A stretch of 64,000 nt of DNA from Dipodascopsis uninucleata var. uninucleata (GCA_030568195.1 JAJLTO010000002.1:186001-250000); one strand, 5' to 3'; positions 47,592 to 60,267 are shown, counted from the stretch's first letter. Numbers and translations are program-made. The notes: a model not told the origin generated them from the sequence alone.

Positions 47592-48781
47592 CATCGATAC
47601 AAGCAATAGTCACATGATATAAAATCGAAGATATTATCTTGTTTCATACTCTGTTTCTGTCGAATTAAATGAATATTATCGTTAATATCTTGAAGCAGGA
47701 GACTAAAATGAGTGAAGTTTGTATTTAGCTTGTCAGGTTAAAATATTGTTGTACCGGAGTAATTGTTATTGATTTAGTTCTGTCCTCTTGTTACTGATCC
47801 CTTTAAAGCTATTTCAATAATCATTTAGTTTGTCATTTCACATGTTAGACGTATGCACTTCTCTTGTCTCATACTATCTCTTTGGTATAAATGCTGTTTC
47901 ATTTTATCATTCTTGGGGTTCTCTTTTTATTGTCTAACCATTTAGTTATATCTATGAATATATTTAATATTTAACAATATGGTAATGCAAATGTAAGCCA
48001 TCACAAAACTTATCTATAATCATTAAAAATCTACAATGGAGCCGTTGATTCAAATCATTTGTCTACTATAAAAATCTATTAATATATAATATTAATTATG
48101 GGCTGTAGTTCTCTGTAAGGCAAATAAATGTATATCTCGTATCCAGGTAAGTCTCTGCCCAAGTAAATCAAACATATAGACAGAATATATAGTACTCCAT
48201 AAAAGTCATGTTTACCAACTATAACAAACTATTATGTTATCCACATAACTTAGAACATGACATCTTTCTACCTGGCCGCAAGAGATTTGAAAATCGAACT
48301 ATAAAAGAAAAATACTAGATTGATATATAAATGGCAAGAGATGCAAGAGAAGCAACGTGAAACGTATCTAAATATACATTATTTAAAACAAATAAAATTC
48401 GAACATACATATAAATTATTAAACAACCAAATTTCTAAAAAAAAAATAAACCTATAGCAAGAAAACAACCTGGCTTTGAGAAAATAAAATGAATACAATA
48501 AATAGTAATACTAGTAAATAAATTTTCTGATTCAAACCACTTTCATGAAAGTTCTAATCCCGACCGCAATAGTCTCCAATTCATCTTAACCTGAGCATTG
48601 TGTTGAATCAGTCTCTTTAAACTGAAGTAATAAAAAATTTTTAAAGAACAACTACTCTTTCATCTCCGCTAGAGTCTTATTTCCACTAGTAGTATCAGTC
48701 ATATATAATTTCAATCTTCATTTTATTTGACTCTCGGATTTAATAGCAGTGTTACTGGAGAATAAAGTATAGTTCGCAAAT
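47592..48781. other. Convergent intergenic, 5-phosphatase / ERG25
   Basis: 1.19 kb, very AT-rich, holding the two 3' regions. No gene or stable RNA recognised. Confidence 0.45.
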
Positions 48782-49842
48782 TTACTTGGTTTTCTTAGCC
48801 AACTTCTCCACTTTGAGCTGTTGACGGCGGAGACGATCAGCCTTAGCTTTTGGACCAGCATTAGTATCTAAAACAAAATCCCACCATCTGAAAGACGAAG
48901 CATAATTGCCGATGAAGTAATGATGGTGTTCATCGTGATGCTCAGCGCCAGCCCAGAAAGGCAAAAAATGATGGAGAGACCAAGGAAATTCATAACCACT
49001 ATGCGCATCAACAGCCTGGAAAAGACGGAGGACAATCCATATATAGACAGTGAAGATATGTAGATCTTTAGTGAAAGCAACCCACAAAATAGGAGAACCA
49101 ATAGTGCCAAGGCCAAGAATCATAACTTCGATAGGAGAAGCATACTCCGCAGCGAGACCAAATGGAGCAGAATATAAGTGATGTTGCTTGTGAATGTACT
49201 TATAGAAAACACCATGGTGCAACAAACGATGGTTCCAATAGTGCCAGGCATCTTCAAGGCAGAAGAAAACAGCAATCTGATAGAACATCGTCCAAGCACT
49301 TGGGAATGGAACATCGTGACTCATACCAAAGTAAGCACAAATAGGGTGAAAGAACCAAATTTGAGGAAGTTCGACAGTGAAATGCGAAATCAACACAGAG
49401 CGAGTGCATTCCCACTGTTCTTTCAAGGAGTTGTTCTTATCACCCTGAATCTTGTATCTTCGGAAAAAAGGAATGTAGTCAATTATCATCCAAGGAATAC
49501 ATCTTCCGAAATAAAAGAACTCGTGGATTGCAAAAGTCATAAGACCTATATAAGTTTCAATAAACAGCAGTTAATACATTTCATTTCAAATATCGCCGTC
49601 CTCTCAAAAAATTACAATTGTTGTAGTATATTATTTCACAAAATTTACTTACCAGTGGCAAGAACGTCGTTCTGCATGTAGGAGTACCATGCTACCCATA
49701 GTCTCTCGATGAAGTTCAGGTGAACGTATACATCGCTAACATTCTTATAGGTCTCAACATATGTCGACGCAGCAAATGTAATATTAGTAGCGAGAGTCCT
49801 ATAATCAAATACACACATCGTCAATAACACGCGCCAAAACAT
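48782..49842 (-). CDS. ERG25: C-4 methylsterol oxidase
   Basis: Two exons, about 49842-49653 and 49545-48782, give about 317 residues. Part 1 has [20 protein letters not shown] ending DVLATG, joined to [20 protein letters not shown]. The di-iron histidine boxes are present: HRLLHHG (HX3H), HKQHH (HX2HH) and HDEHHHYF (HX2HH). The C-terminus is KKTK, a KKXX dilysine ER-retrieval signal. The enzyme removes the C-4 methyl groups of 4,4-dimethylzymosterol with Erg26 and Erg27 in the ER. The start is uncertain: the ATG at 49842 gives a hydrophobic MFWRVLLTM lead, and a second Met in frame lies at 49818. The body is unambiguous. Confidence 0.94.
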
Positions 49843-51403
49843 GAAGGCAGATAGATACCTTTTCAGTTTTCATAATATTGAAATTTTATACACAGATCAA
49901 CCTACATTTTTTTAAGTCTGATTCTATACTGAGCTCACAATAAACGCTATCTTAATTTTTTCTCTCGTCAGATAGATATACTATTATTACTGGTTCCACT
50001 GTTCAGATTAAAAAATTATATGGAGTGTCGAACACCTTCTATATAAATAAAATCTAGGGATTTGCCGAATATATATATATCTATGAGTCCAAATCTCTTC
50101 AATTGGTGAAGCTCGGTAAAAAGAAACTGACGCTTTTATATATTTTGAGGGACGGACAAATAATTGAATATAAGGAAACGCATACCGTTGGTTAAATATA
50201 CTAAATAAGAAGTCACAAACCTCTTTTGTGTAGTGTGAAGTGGAATGATCTTGTTCGGTTACCCGGAGCTCGTATCAGGATTTAGTGGCGTGCTCTAATT
50301 CGAAAGCGAGTTTAGACGCGCAAAAGTACGAGTTTCGGGTTATATAAGGGTAAGGTGATGATTCTCGGATTCGCTCGGTTTGTGTCATGTTGGTTGGGCT
50401 CGGATTCATGAGGCGCCCAATACAAAATTAGCAGACTAAGCGTAGCATAGCGCTCTGGCGGACTATCCTGATAACACATGCGATATAACAGTCGTTTCGT
50501 GAATACTGAGGTAACAAATCTACCAGCACTAGAAATGTATACTGTAAAGATCTAGATTGCTAGAGTATATGCGAACTACATGGTCTTGCTCGTTTCACGT
50601 TTGTTAGAAGTATGCTACCACTAATACCACCGCCTGTCACGTGGTTCCTACGACCTCGATAATGACAACTATAAACTCGGAAACAACGTCAAAAGAGAGT
50701 GGGCAACTAATAAGTTTGATATACACCGCAGACATCTTCCGAAACAAGATATTGAACTCGTATAGCGTCTAATCCATGTCCGAGAAAAAGCTCGGATACA
50801 TAGTCACAAATTGATAAAATCGAAGATGATGTATTAAGTCTTAAAAATAACCTAGATAGTCATATAAACATTCATAAGCATGCTATGGTCTGAATATAGG
50901 GTCTAGAGACGGCACAACGGGAATATTTTCCAGACAAGTATTCAGGGTAGTCAGGGGATCGATTTCCGTATTTTAAGTTCAGAAGGTAGGATTGTTATCA
51001 GATCTTTACCCATCTTGAGAAACTTACCCTATTTTGGAAAAAAAATAATCCAGAATCCGAGAAACGAGAGAGTTTCTTGAGCTCGTGTAACCATGACAAC
51101 CATTTTTGTAAATAGTAGTTAATCAGCACAGACCCAGCGAGCTGCTCAAATAAATTCCATACAATAATTATCACGCGTTTTTTAGCTAATAATAAAAAGT
51201 AACGCCCTACTATCATCATTCTCTTCTTCCTGTGTGAATAGTGCAATATTTGGCTTGTTCAGCAGTTTAGATAACTTGTCGCGTACAAAGGACCCAAATA
51301 TTGACGTGATCTGAAGAGACTGCTATTCGTTGCATTAACCTTGCGTTATTTTTCTATAACCGACTAGCATCATCTTGTCAAGTAATCGTATAGGACGCCC
51401 GAT
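49843..51403. other. Gene-poor region between ERG25 and DAD4
   Basis: 1.56 kb holding the divergent promoters of ERG25 (leftward) and DAD4 (rightward). A leftward 82-codon frame at 51246-50998 is basic and hydrophobic, resembles nothing I know and is not called. Confidence 0.35.
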
Positions 51404-51775
51404 ATGGAAAACCCACATGAGCAAGTTCAAAATTCTCTTTTAGCAAGAATTATCACGAATGTGGTGAGTAGCAATTTATTAAAGTGGAGCCAGTGTTCTT
51501 TGCGGATATCGACTAACACAGCCCTTGATGTTTACAGGAGAAATTGAACGAAGCTGTTATTGTCCTTAATAAGATGCTGCAGGTAAGCAATAGCATCTAT
51601 CCTTCATTCAAGGCATGCGCTTGGAATATTCTGACTGGTATCAATACTTCCATACATATAGGACGTAAACCGTGAAAACATGAATGTCGAATTATTGTCA
51701 CAGATGTGGCAGAATTATCAGAGGAATGTCTTATTTAACTTAGAGAGCACGGACTCTCTCGAAAAGCCCATATAG
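51404..51775 (+). CDS. DAD4: DASH/Dam1 complex subunit Dad4
   Basis: Three exons, 51404-51463, 51538-51582 and 51662-51775, give exactly 72 residues, the length of yeast Dad4. It begins MENPHEQVQ, the same as the yeast protein as I remember it, followed by LLARIITNVEKLNEAV, VILNKMLQDVNRENMN, then MWQNYQRNVLFNLEST. It is nearly all helical. All junctions are phase 0 with GT-AG ends. Dad4 is part of the DASH ring that couples kinetochores to microtubules and is the best taxon marker here, since the complex is essentially fungal. Confidence 0.93.
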
Positions 51776-52319
51776 ACATGATTAACACGCAAAGGTTACG
51801 TTTACTCAAGCTTGTGATGCCTTCTTGAGTTGAGCCATTTCATTAGTTGCAAGAACGGGGAATTGCCTAATTGCAATTGGAGGTATTCAGGCATGAAAGT
51901 AAAAAAACCTCTATTTTTTTTAGCTAGACTTATGAAATCAAAGATTCATGTATTATTTGGTAGTTAGATTTCTATGCTAGAAGTTGCGTATCAGATTTGT
52001 TACGCGCCAGACAGCTCTGATCATGGAAGTTGGCGTCTGAAATTGTCAAATTATTGCTAATGCATACGACATTTGTTATGCTTGAATCTTTATCGGGTGG
52101 TGTAGTACACTTCATTGGATAAGTATGAAGATAGATATGTTAATGGATTATTTTATCGGTTATTTCACGTAAATCTGTGAGAGAATCCTATTAGCTTGTA
52201 TGATTTCAACTGCTCATAATGGGCTAATAACATACTCGTAGCTGTTAATTATAATATAGTCACGTGAATTAGAGAATTTGTCACTATGAATATATTTGCA
52301 GCTGTTTGGTTCGAGAAAA
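51776..52319. other. Intergenic between DAD4 and tRNA-Ile
   Basis: 544 bp, AT-rich; nothing recognised. The tRNA promoter elements are internal, so this is mainly the DAD4 3' flank. Confidence 0.4.
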
Positions 52320-52393
52320 GGTCTTATGGCCCAGTTGGTTAAGGCATCGTGCTAATAACGCGAGGATCCGCGGTTCGATCCCGCGTAAGACCA
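52320..52393 (+). tRNA. tRNA-Ile (anticodon AAU)
   Basis: A complete cloverleaf of 74 nt without an intron. The acceptor stem is GGTCTTA with TAAGACC plus discriminator A. The anticodon stem TCGTG/CGCGA carries loop CTAATAA, so the anticodon is AAT (read as IAU), isoleucine. The T arm is CGCGG-TTCGATC-CCGCG, and the B box GGTTCGATCC is exact. CCA is not encoded beyond the discriminator. Confidence 0.95.
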
Positions 52394-52408
52394 ATTCCTT
52401 TTCTTCAC

Positions 52409-52416
52409 TTTTTTTT
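52409..52416 (+). terminator. RNA polymerase III terminator of tRNA-Ile
   Basis: A run of eight T residues on the coding strand lies 16 bp after the tRNA, the usual Pol III stop. Confidence 0.8.
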
Positions 52417-54666
52417 ATCAGTTCTCTGTTATTCTTATATATACATGTTAGCTGTTAGACAGGCTAATGTTTCTTTCAAGCCAGAGCTTAGCATTGTGAT
52501 TCCATGTGTGCTGCAAATATAAAAATGCACCGAGCATCTATTCACTATATTTGCATGATTTCATCATACCCTATAGTCAACAGATGTGATTCAAGCGGCC
52601 TCGTCTTAGCTGCAAAAAATGTCAACATTTGTGTTTTGTTTTTGGTATAGTTACAATTGACAGGACCTGGTAGTATCGAGTGGCTTACGATTAATGTTTA
52701 GCGAGCGCACAATAATGCATACAAGCAGGATACGCGTGATTGTGATTGGGTGTGGCTAGAGACAATTCGCGGAAAAAGTGGTGTGAAGCGGATGATGGAT
52801 ATTTTTGTACATGAACCTATTATAAGATCAGGCATGTCTTAGGAAACGTAATGCAAGACCGTATGATTCTAGCAGTGCGGACTGGCGAACTAGAAATGAA
52901 TTGTATATTTAATTTATTTTACCTCTTGTTAGGTCTAAAGAGAACTATGGAAACCATAAATACTAATTTCTCTTTAAAAAAGACCCGATATAACTAAATG
53001 CATGACAGCATTGGTGATGTAAGAGGTAATCTTGAAAATAAAACGAAATTTCACTATTTCGATTGAACATATCAAGGTACATATTAAACGAGCACGAGAA
53101 CAGCACGAAGCATATTATATGACCACCCATTCGGAGAGTATTTATTCCCAGCAACGAGCTATACGAATAAACTATGAAATTATAGGGGTGTTCATATATG
53201 AGCATCTAAATTTGTTGACTACGTATGCGTATATACTTGTACGCGCTTCGTGGGTGGACATGAGATTGTTAATATAAGTTATAAATTAAGTAAACAGCGA
53301 AAAAAACGACGTTAACTATGGAGAGGTTTCTTACCTTTGAAACGTAGCTTATTCAAACCGCTACCCTACAGTAGATGCCCTTCCATGGGTAACAATCAAT
53401 AATACATCAAAACCCAATCTATACTGATAAAGGCATCAAACTCTATCAAGTTCTGAGACCATATATCTGTAGAACGAAAAAGTCAATTTAACATACAAAA
53501 TACAAAAAAAATTTAACCAAAAAAAATATTGAGTCCTTCATTACACGTGCGATTGTTCGTTATTAAAAAGCTTCAGTCACCGTGCTGGTCTAGCAAGTGA
53601 CTTCTACAACGGAGTCGGAAACAGCGGCAAGAGAATAGCACTTGACGCTATGGTAGCAGTATTTGGACATCGTCGGACATTGCTTGATCTAAATATGCAT
53701 ATTACGATTATAAAAGATAATTCGACGGCTTTTTAGAGCATATCATACTACGCAAATTCCATTAGCCAACATTACGAAACTGTGCAGGTCTCGCACTGCA
53801 GGTCATATGCTAAGCAAAAAGCTGCAAACTTCCAAACCCTTGTTAGTCAACAAAACTTTTAAGACAGTTTTCTAGACTGTATTTCGTTTGCATACATAGA
53901 AAGGTCACAGGCTATTTCAAATATTAATACTCCATTTTCCAACAGAAATGTTCCACTAGGTTGTCTTTCACTAGTGATTTTTCTATAAAAAATGGAATAA
54001 AAGAAGTAAATAAACCATAAGAGGAGAACCAAAGACAAATTAGAGCGATAACATTTGATATTTACAAAGTACACGGAAATAGCACAACCGTTGAGCCGTG
54101 AGTTTAAAATTAGAACAAAAAAATGCTTCTGAAATATTGATACTGTTCTTTATATATTATCAAAAAGCTGTCTTCTCCTGCTCTTTCAGGCGTTGTTGGT
54201 ACAGCAGTGCCTTACTACGCCGAAGAATCTGGACTAGAAAACAGAACCAATATTATTAATATTTGTAGGCCACGAGCTAGAGACTTGAACGGCAATCGGC
54301 AAGCGCAATATAGGACGGGCATGAGCATACTCATGCCCACCGTTGACACTCCGAAGGGTATTTTTAGTGCGTCCACAACATTTTCTTTATCTGTGCTCTA
54401 ATGCACAACAGATGCAAGGCGTTCTACTTAGGACATATCGTAAGAAAGTAGTAAATGGAAACTTAGAGCAGGAAAGAACTTCGCTCTATGGAAGGCAGCT
54501 TAAGACGATAAAATATACAAAACTCTAGTTTATACATATACTAGTCTAATGCACATTAGCTCTCATCTTTAAATTTTCCCCTTCAGCTAGTGCGAATTGT
54601 GTTCAGTTAGAATGTCGGATAGTGCATAAAACCATTTCTTCGCCATAGTTTTTTCTCGTCGCTAGA
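52417..54666. other. Gene-poor block, first part
   Basis: 2.25 kb with only short open frames of no coding character. A small perfect hairpin (9-bp arms GGGCATGAG/CTCATGCCC, 4-nt loop) lies at 54317-54338. No repeat family or transposon end recognised. Confidence 0.35.
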
Positions 54667-54974
54667 ATGTCGATTGTAGAAGAGTATAATAAGGAAGAGG
54701 CATTCTCGGAAACGTATAGAATACTTCTTAGCTTTTTGCTAAACTCAGTGATGAGCGAGTTGCTTCATGTTACGGTACATTCCATTCGATTTTTGTAAAA
54801 TATTACATTGGAACTCAATTAGCGAGCTGCAGATGAGGAATATCACTTGGTAGCAAATATTAAAGTCGACAGATCCATATTTCTTATATCTAGGGGCAAA
54901 TAATCACGGATCTTGAGTTGAAGCAAGAATACCTACTTTCAGCGGAAAGCTATCTGCCGTCAAGCATCTGCTAG
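54667..54974 (+). CDS. Possible small spliced gene, unknown product
   Basis: Three in-phase exons can be read: 54667-54774, 54823-54849 and 54894-54974, giving 71 residues starting MSIVEEYNKEEAFSETYRIL and ending AESYLPSSIC. The first exon is acidic then hydrophobic (LLSFLLNSVMSELLHV). The donors (GTACAT, GTAGCA) are weak compared with confirmed introns here. I recognise no family. It could be chance, but KSH1, YOS1 and DAD4 show that real genes in this window look like this. Confidence 0.25.
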
Positions 54975-55423
54975 CCAGAGAATAGATGTCATAATTCTGT
55001 TCACTATAAAATCGTGCGGTTAATGGGAAGTGGCTGGTTATAAAATCATGAATTTGTATACTTCATGTAATGCAATAGTAGTTATTCCGGAGTAGGTAGA
55101 GCGAAAATAACCGGCTTCGCTGTTATTATGAGAGCTCAGGGACGTAATCCTCATGAACTGTTCTAGTTGATTGGTTGAAATTTTAGTTCTAGAAGCTCAT
55201 CTCCAGAAAAAAGGGATGGCTATAAAGCATGCATTGAAAATATAGGTGTTATATTTACTTCTCAACCTCCTGCTATCCATTACTATACCAGACTGCTCTT
55301 CTGTTCGTCACTAAGATATTTCTCGAAATATCTCAGTCTCTAGTCGTTTTCAATACGGCTGGTCGGTGGGAACATTTAGTATCCTATTGCTTTATTTACT
55401 TAACTTGATCTTATCCTAGCCAC

Positions 55424-55765
55424 ATGCCGAGTGAACTGAAATTTTCAGCCAAATTAACAAATCAGATGCTGTTAGAAGATCAGCCGCCCCACAATATTTC
55501 CCTAGTGCATATGATTTTCGAAGTCAACGAAGACTCTTTTGACTTAATTAATTATACGAATGTAACACTTCAACCTAGTTGTTCTGTTTTCTAATTGATA
55601 GTATTTCAGGGAACATCTATATTGGAGCCTATGATATTTCTCGCAACAGAAATTTTATCATCTGAGGTGGACTATTTTCTAGCAATATTCCTGGATAGTT
55701 TACTTTTACAGGAACAGCTGTGCTTGGAACATGTCTCAATTGTTATACGACGTCTTGATTGCTGA
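55424..55765 (+). CDS. Possible small two-exon gene, histone-fold-like pattern
   Basis: Exons 55424-55561 and 55610-55765 join in phase 0 to 97 residues (MPSELKFSAKLTNQML at the start, SIVIRRLDC at the end). The 48-bp intron has a CTAAT branch-like site and a CAG acceptor. The second exon reads as one long helix (about EPMIFLATEILSSEVDYFL), a short turn and LCLEHVSIVIRRL, similar in spacing to the long helix, loop and final helix of histone-fold proteins such as CENP-X/Mhf2. That likeness is my reading of a pattern, not a match. The composition is acidic and hydrophobic, unlike nearby random frames. Confidence 0.3.
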
Positions 55766-56559
55766 TCGCCGCTTGCAAGTTCCTTACGATAAACTTGGCG
55801 TCTAAAGTCAACATTATGGAGACTCATAGACTGACACATTACATATGTAGGTACCCTAATAGCATTAAAACTTTAATTAAAATAAGATTTAATTTTTTCA
55901 GCTGTAAGCCGAACCTTATTATAACCTTATTTCTATTTTTAAAATATTTGTACTCCTAGATCTGAGACTATTCTCCATATCGCTCACTTAAAGCGATATA
56001 TTTGTCACATATCACGTCCATATACTACAGCAGCCGCCCAACTAAGTATCTTGCCATCAGCAACGTCAACAATAAAACAGCGCACGGCTATACGTTCTCG
56101 GGAGGTGAGGGGGCTGAAATTTTTATGGATGTTGACTATCATATTGCTGAAAATAATCGAAACAGTTATTTGATCCAAAATTGGCTTCTACGCTTCCTCT
56201 ACGTAATATAGCAATATGATAATGATGTCTATGAGCTAAATTTAGATATGGACGACTTTTATACACATCTTTCAGCAGATTTAAATCTTTGTGACTTCAT
56301 TGATGTCGCTTACAATCAGTGACGAAGGTGCGCAGTTCCTTCACGCATGCACACGCAGAGATACATGCCGTGCATGAGTAACGTCCAAACGATAATATAT
56401 GCCAACAGGACCTGTGAACGATCACCAGATGTAGCTCATGTGTTCTTTCTGCTGCATTATAAGGCACCGTTTTATAGTAATATATATTAAGAGAAATAGG
56501 ATATGAGAAAGCGGGCGACGATATTTATAACAGGGGCGAATTGTTGAAATAAAGCTTAC

Positions 56560-56666
56560 TGGTAGGTGGTTCCCTGGCCATCTGGAATACTTGCTTGTAA
56601 GCCAAATGGAGATAGTGCAGACTGAAGTTGCGACGGAATAGAACGGAACTGACCGTGTCTGGCCAT
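56560..56666 (-). CDS. Possible first exon of an unrecognised small gene
   Basis: An ATG at 56666 opens 35 codons (MARHGQFRSIPSQLQSALSP, later DGQGTTY) that end exactly at a GTAAGC donor. Gln/Ser/Pro/Gly composition looks protein-like. I could not find a convincing second exon further left, so this may be a first exon of a gene with a longer intron, or chance. Confidence 0.2.
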
Positions 56667-59600
56667 GCTTACTCTTCTGTATGTCTCAGTATATTAAGTA
56701 CTAGTAGAATTCCCAATTGCCTTTATGAGAAGATAATGTGCTGTCAGGAGGCTGCCCAATATTTCCTAAGTTCTCTACTCTGCTAGGATAGAGCTATTAT
56801 GAAAGTATGTTTAGAACAAGTATATACTAGTCCCAGACCATATTTATACTTTCAGCAAAAGCTGCAAAAAGAAGCTGCTATGATATCATCTCAGGAACAC
56901 TCGTAAACTGGGAAGATACCTTTTTGCATATGGTGCTTTTTCAAGAACTCTACGGATTTTGATTATTGGCAATTTTTGGCGCACTCTGATCAGGCTCAAT
57001 AGGCTGTATCGCTTTCTAGACAATCAGTTTTTACCTTGAAGTTCTAGAGTTCCTTTGAGACCCCCTTCTTGAGCTAGTACTTGGACATAGCTATATAACC
57101 TTGTATACACAATACTGTATATTGTGTATGTACTACATAGTATATGTGTAATTATATAGATATAATTCTACAGCCTACGTACAGCATTGAATTGGTAAAG
57201 AGATGTGCTCTGTTTCTGTACATAATTAATTTTCCTCTCTCTCCTTGCGCGTATATATCTATAGGTGAAAAGGATCTGCGGTCACTAGATAGGAGCAAAG
57301 AAACTTTTGCTAATTCTGTTGACTATCATTAGCTCCACTTACAGCGTTATATTTCCAATCTTCGTATAATTCTAAAAGCAACAATTGCATGCGTGGTACG
57401 CAAAATCCGATAATAACGTGGTGATCTCTAGATATCGAAATATATAATAGTCCACATAGGATCCATACATGAGAAAAGAACTGTAATATACCTCAGAAAT
57501 AGCTCTCAAGGACATGACGAAGCGAAAGGAGACGTAGCGAAACATAGAACAGGAGCTGATGTAATAGACCCATAAATAAAAATCTGAACAGAGGATGCAA
57601 AAGCTTATTGCAGACCAATGCTGTTCCTAGGATAATATAGTGTGCGCTGGAGCATAGCGCCAGTGACACACAGCACATTGTGAAAATTGCGCGAGAGACT
57701 CCCCTTATTTTGAGATGTCCAGCATATTTGCTGTAAATTTAACCTTCAGCTTTGAAGAGTAACGATAATGCTTCCCTGAAAAAAATAATTTATTCACTGA
57801 AAATCTAAGAAAGCTACACCCGTGTTCTCTACGCCGTCACATAAGTCAACAAAAAAGGTGATTCTGACCTACTACAGCAGACATCATGAAAAATAAAAAA
57901 ATTCAATTGCTTAGATTTAGAAACTCTCGCTCTAAGAGCGGAGAATCTACCTATGATGTCTGAAGGGATTCTAGTGAAGCAGCACTTAGGGAGACTGGAA
58001 AGAGCTAGATTAAGTGCACTGAAATAAGGTTCACAAATCATGCTTTTTTGTAAAATATATTGCGTCATGATGTAGGACTTCGTGCACGACTTTTCCTACC
58101 AGGTTCGGTGGCTAAACCTATTATACTTTGGATCATGAATAGCAGGTAAATATGGCCATAGCATGCAGTATACGCTTGGCGTGACTGACTGTAGACGTAA
58201 ATTATAACTGACAAATTGTGTATATGCGTAATGCGATCTTTGTAGCTCAGCGATAACTTTCGTATAAAGAGATCATTGCTCTCAAAATACATAATATCTA
58301 GACGGTTTGAGCACAGCTATTACGGAGGCGCATTTCGTGTACTGTACTGTAGTAATCGGAGAACCAAAACAGAAGGCATTATTATAGTTTATAATTAAGC
58401 ATTAGAAATGTTGTACTGCATTGTAGCCCGAGGTGACATAATTACGTATAAATCTGCGCGTATACCTATACATTTATCGCACAACCCTTGTACCCAGCCA
58501 TCTTTTCTATTCGTAATCGCTTCTGCAAGCTCTGTTTACACTTGGTGGATCTTTTTTCAGATTTATTTTATATTGCTACATTTCACTTCATTCCCTAATA
58601 TAAGTAGAAGATAGGAGATCTGTATTATTTTGATTATTAATCATACATATAAGAATTATAAGTCGAGTGACACTGAAGATTCTACCAGTCCCCATGGTGC
58701 TGCGTGGTAATATCAATGAAAGGAGTACTCTTTGTTCCTATCACGATGTTTTTGTGCATTATAGCAGCTTGCTCCTTCCTACCATTAATTTTCTAGAGGT
58801 CAACTCATAGACCGCAATCGACCGTACCTTATAAAGTTTACTTCATTCTGGTATACGGAAAGTAGCTTAATCCTCTTTAAACTTTAATCATAGGTTATAA
58901 ATATATATAATATATATATATATATATAGCACTGACAGAGAATAGAGTTTACTCTACTGGTAACGTTATCTCTACGAAGTTACAAGTCTATTGGTATGCA
59001 TCACGGCTAAAGCGGCCGTAACTCGCTCAAGTACCTATAAATAAACTTTAAACGACCCAAGCGAGCGAGGTACCATGAGCTCTCCTTACATTTAGAGTAT
59101 ACGGCCTCAACCGGCATCCTCTGCCCTTTCTAGCACTATTGCTTACCATTATTCTCTTTTATTTTTTTCACAGTGCGTGCTTGGGTTACTTTCCTTTAAC
59201 CTGAGAAAAGAAAGGCCGAGAAACACACGGTAGTTTTTTTTAGTGAGATAGATAGATGCACCCATACAAATACATATTGTCTCGTCATCCTGCTCCTTCA
59301 TTTTTTCTCCCCTCCCTACTTCCTTTTTTCCAGAAGGATTGGTAACATCAGTTTTGTTTGTTCTTTCGTTTGCTCTCTTTTTAATTCTTCTGTTCTTTCA
59401 TTTTGATATTTCTTTAGCATTTTTTAGTTATTTTCTTTCGTTTTTTTATTTTACTTGACCATCGCCTTTCTATTTGGGGGTGGAAGTAAAGGCGATCTAA
59501 AAAAAGATCTGAAAAGGAGAGTAAATAACAACACAGCAGAAGTCGAATACGTTTAACATCAACAAGAGATTTCTTACTTGGTGTATCCAAATAGATAAAT

Positions 59601-60267
59601 ACTGTTTGGTTTGTTTTATTGATAGAAGGTAAAGACAGAAATTTTGATAGTTGAAATACTATTCTTGTTAGTGTCTATACTTTTTCACGCGCCTGTATCG
59701 GTCGTTACTGAGTGGAATTGCCAGATCATCCTAAGGAGAGCTTCTGTAGTAGCGATAGGGCAACGATATTATTAAGAAGAGAAACAACAGCAACTATAAC
59801 AATTACAGCCATAGTCATATAAATAGTATAATATTTAATAATATTAGCATTGGTATCTTCTCAGCTGGTATACTAGTAGAGATATTTACAAATATCTATT
59901 TTATATTATTTAATATCATTATTGTTTGAGGTTCTTATTTGTTTCAGTGTTTTTAATCAGTTGATTTCAGTTTCCTTCGTTTTAATTTAGCTATCTGGGC
60001 TATAGTCCTGTTTCAATTTCAAAAGCAATTGGTCAAATAGAATACGTCAAATCTAGGGATTGTGTTCTTACTGGAAGCGTGATTCAATTAATTCAGGCAT
60101 TCTCATCAATTAATACTTATTTCGTCGATATTATTCTAATTCATAGTGTTATGTGCTATTAGAATATTTTCGATATCTATTTGTTTGCTGTCTTCATTAC
60201 TTTCGTTTAGAAGGTATTGTGCTGATTTGAATTGCGTCTGCAATTCTCTAGTTTGCTGGTTAAGCCG
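56667..60267. other. Gene-poor block, second part, and leader of the next gene
   Basis: No protein, tRNA or transposon recognised over 3.6 kb. A leftward hydrophobic 61-codon frame at 57678-57493 and leftward frames at 57829-58292 have no family likeness. From about 59150 the sequence turns strongly T/C-rich on the plus strand (59150-59460), which suits the promoter or long leader of the gene starting at 60597. Confidence 0.35.
58898..58928. repeat. TA dinucleotide microsatellite
   Basis: An interrupted run of TA units of about 30 bp. Confidence 0.8.

Noticed and set aside
50998-51246. Basic, hydrophobic leftward frame near DAD4
   Set aside because: Weak likeness to a small serine-palmitoyltransferase subunit did not hold over the length; no splice support.
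55311-55335. AT-rich inverted repeat with 8-bp arms (AGATATTT/AAATATCT)
   Set aside because: Short AT-rich dyads are expected often at this base composition.
57493-57678. Hydrophobic 61-codon leftward frame
   Set aside because: No recognisable family, and the surrounding block gives many such frames by chance.
52417-60267. Decayed transposon or virus-like insertion as an explanation for the empty block
   Set aside because: No reverse transcriptase, integrase, transposase or capsid motifs, no long terminal or inverted repeats and no target duplication were visible.
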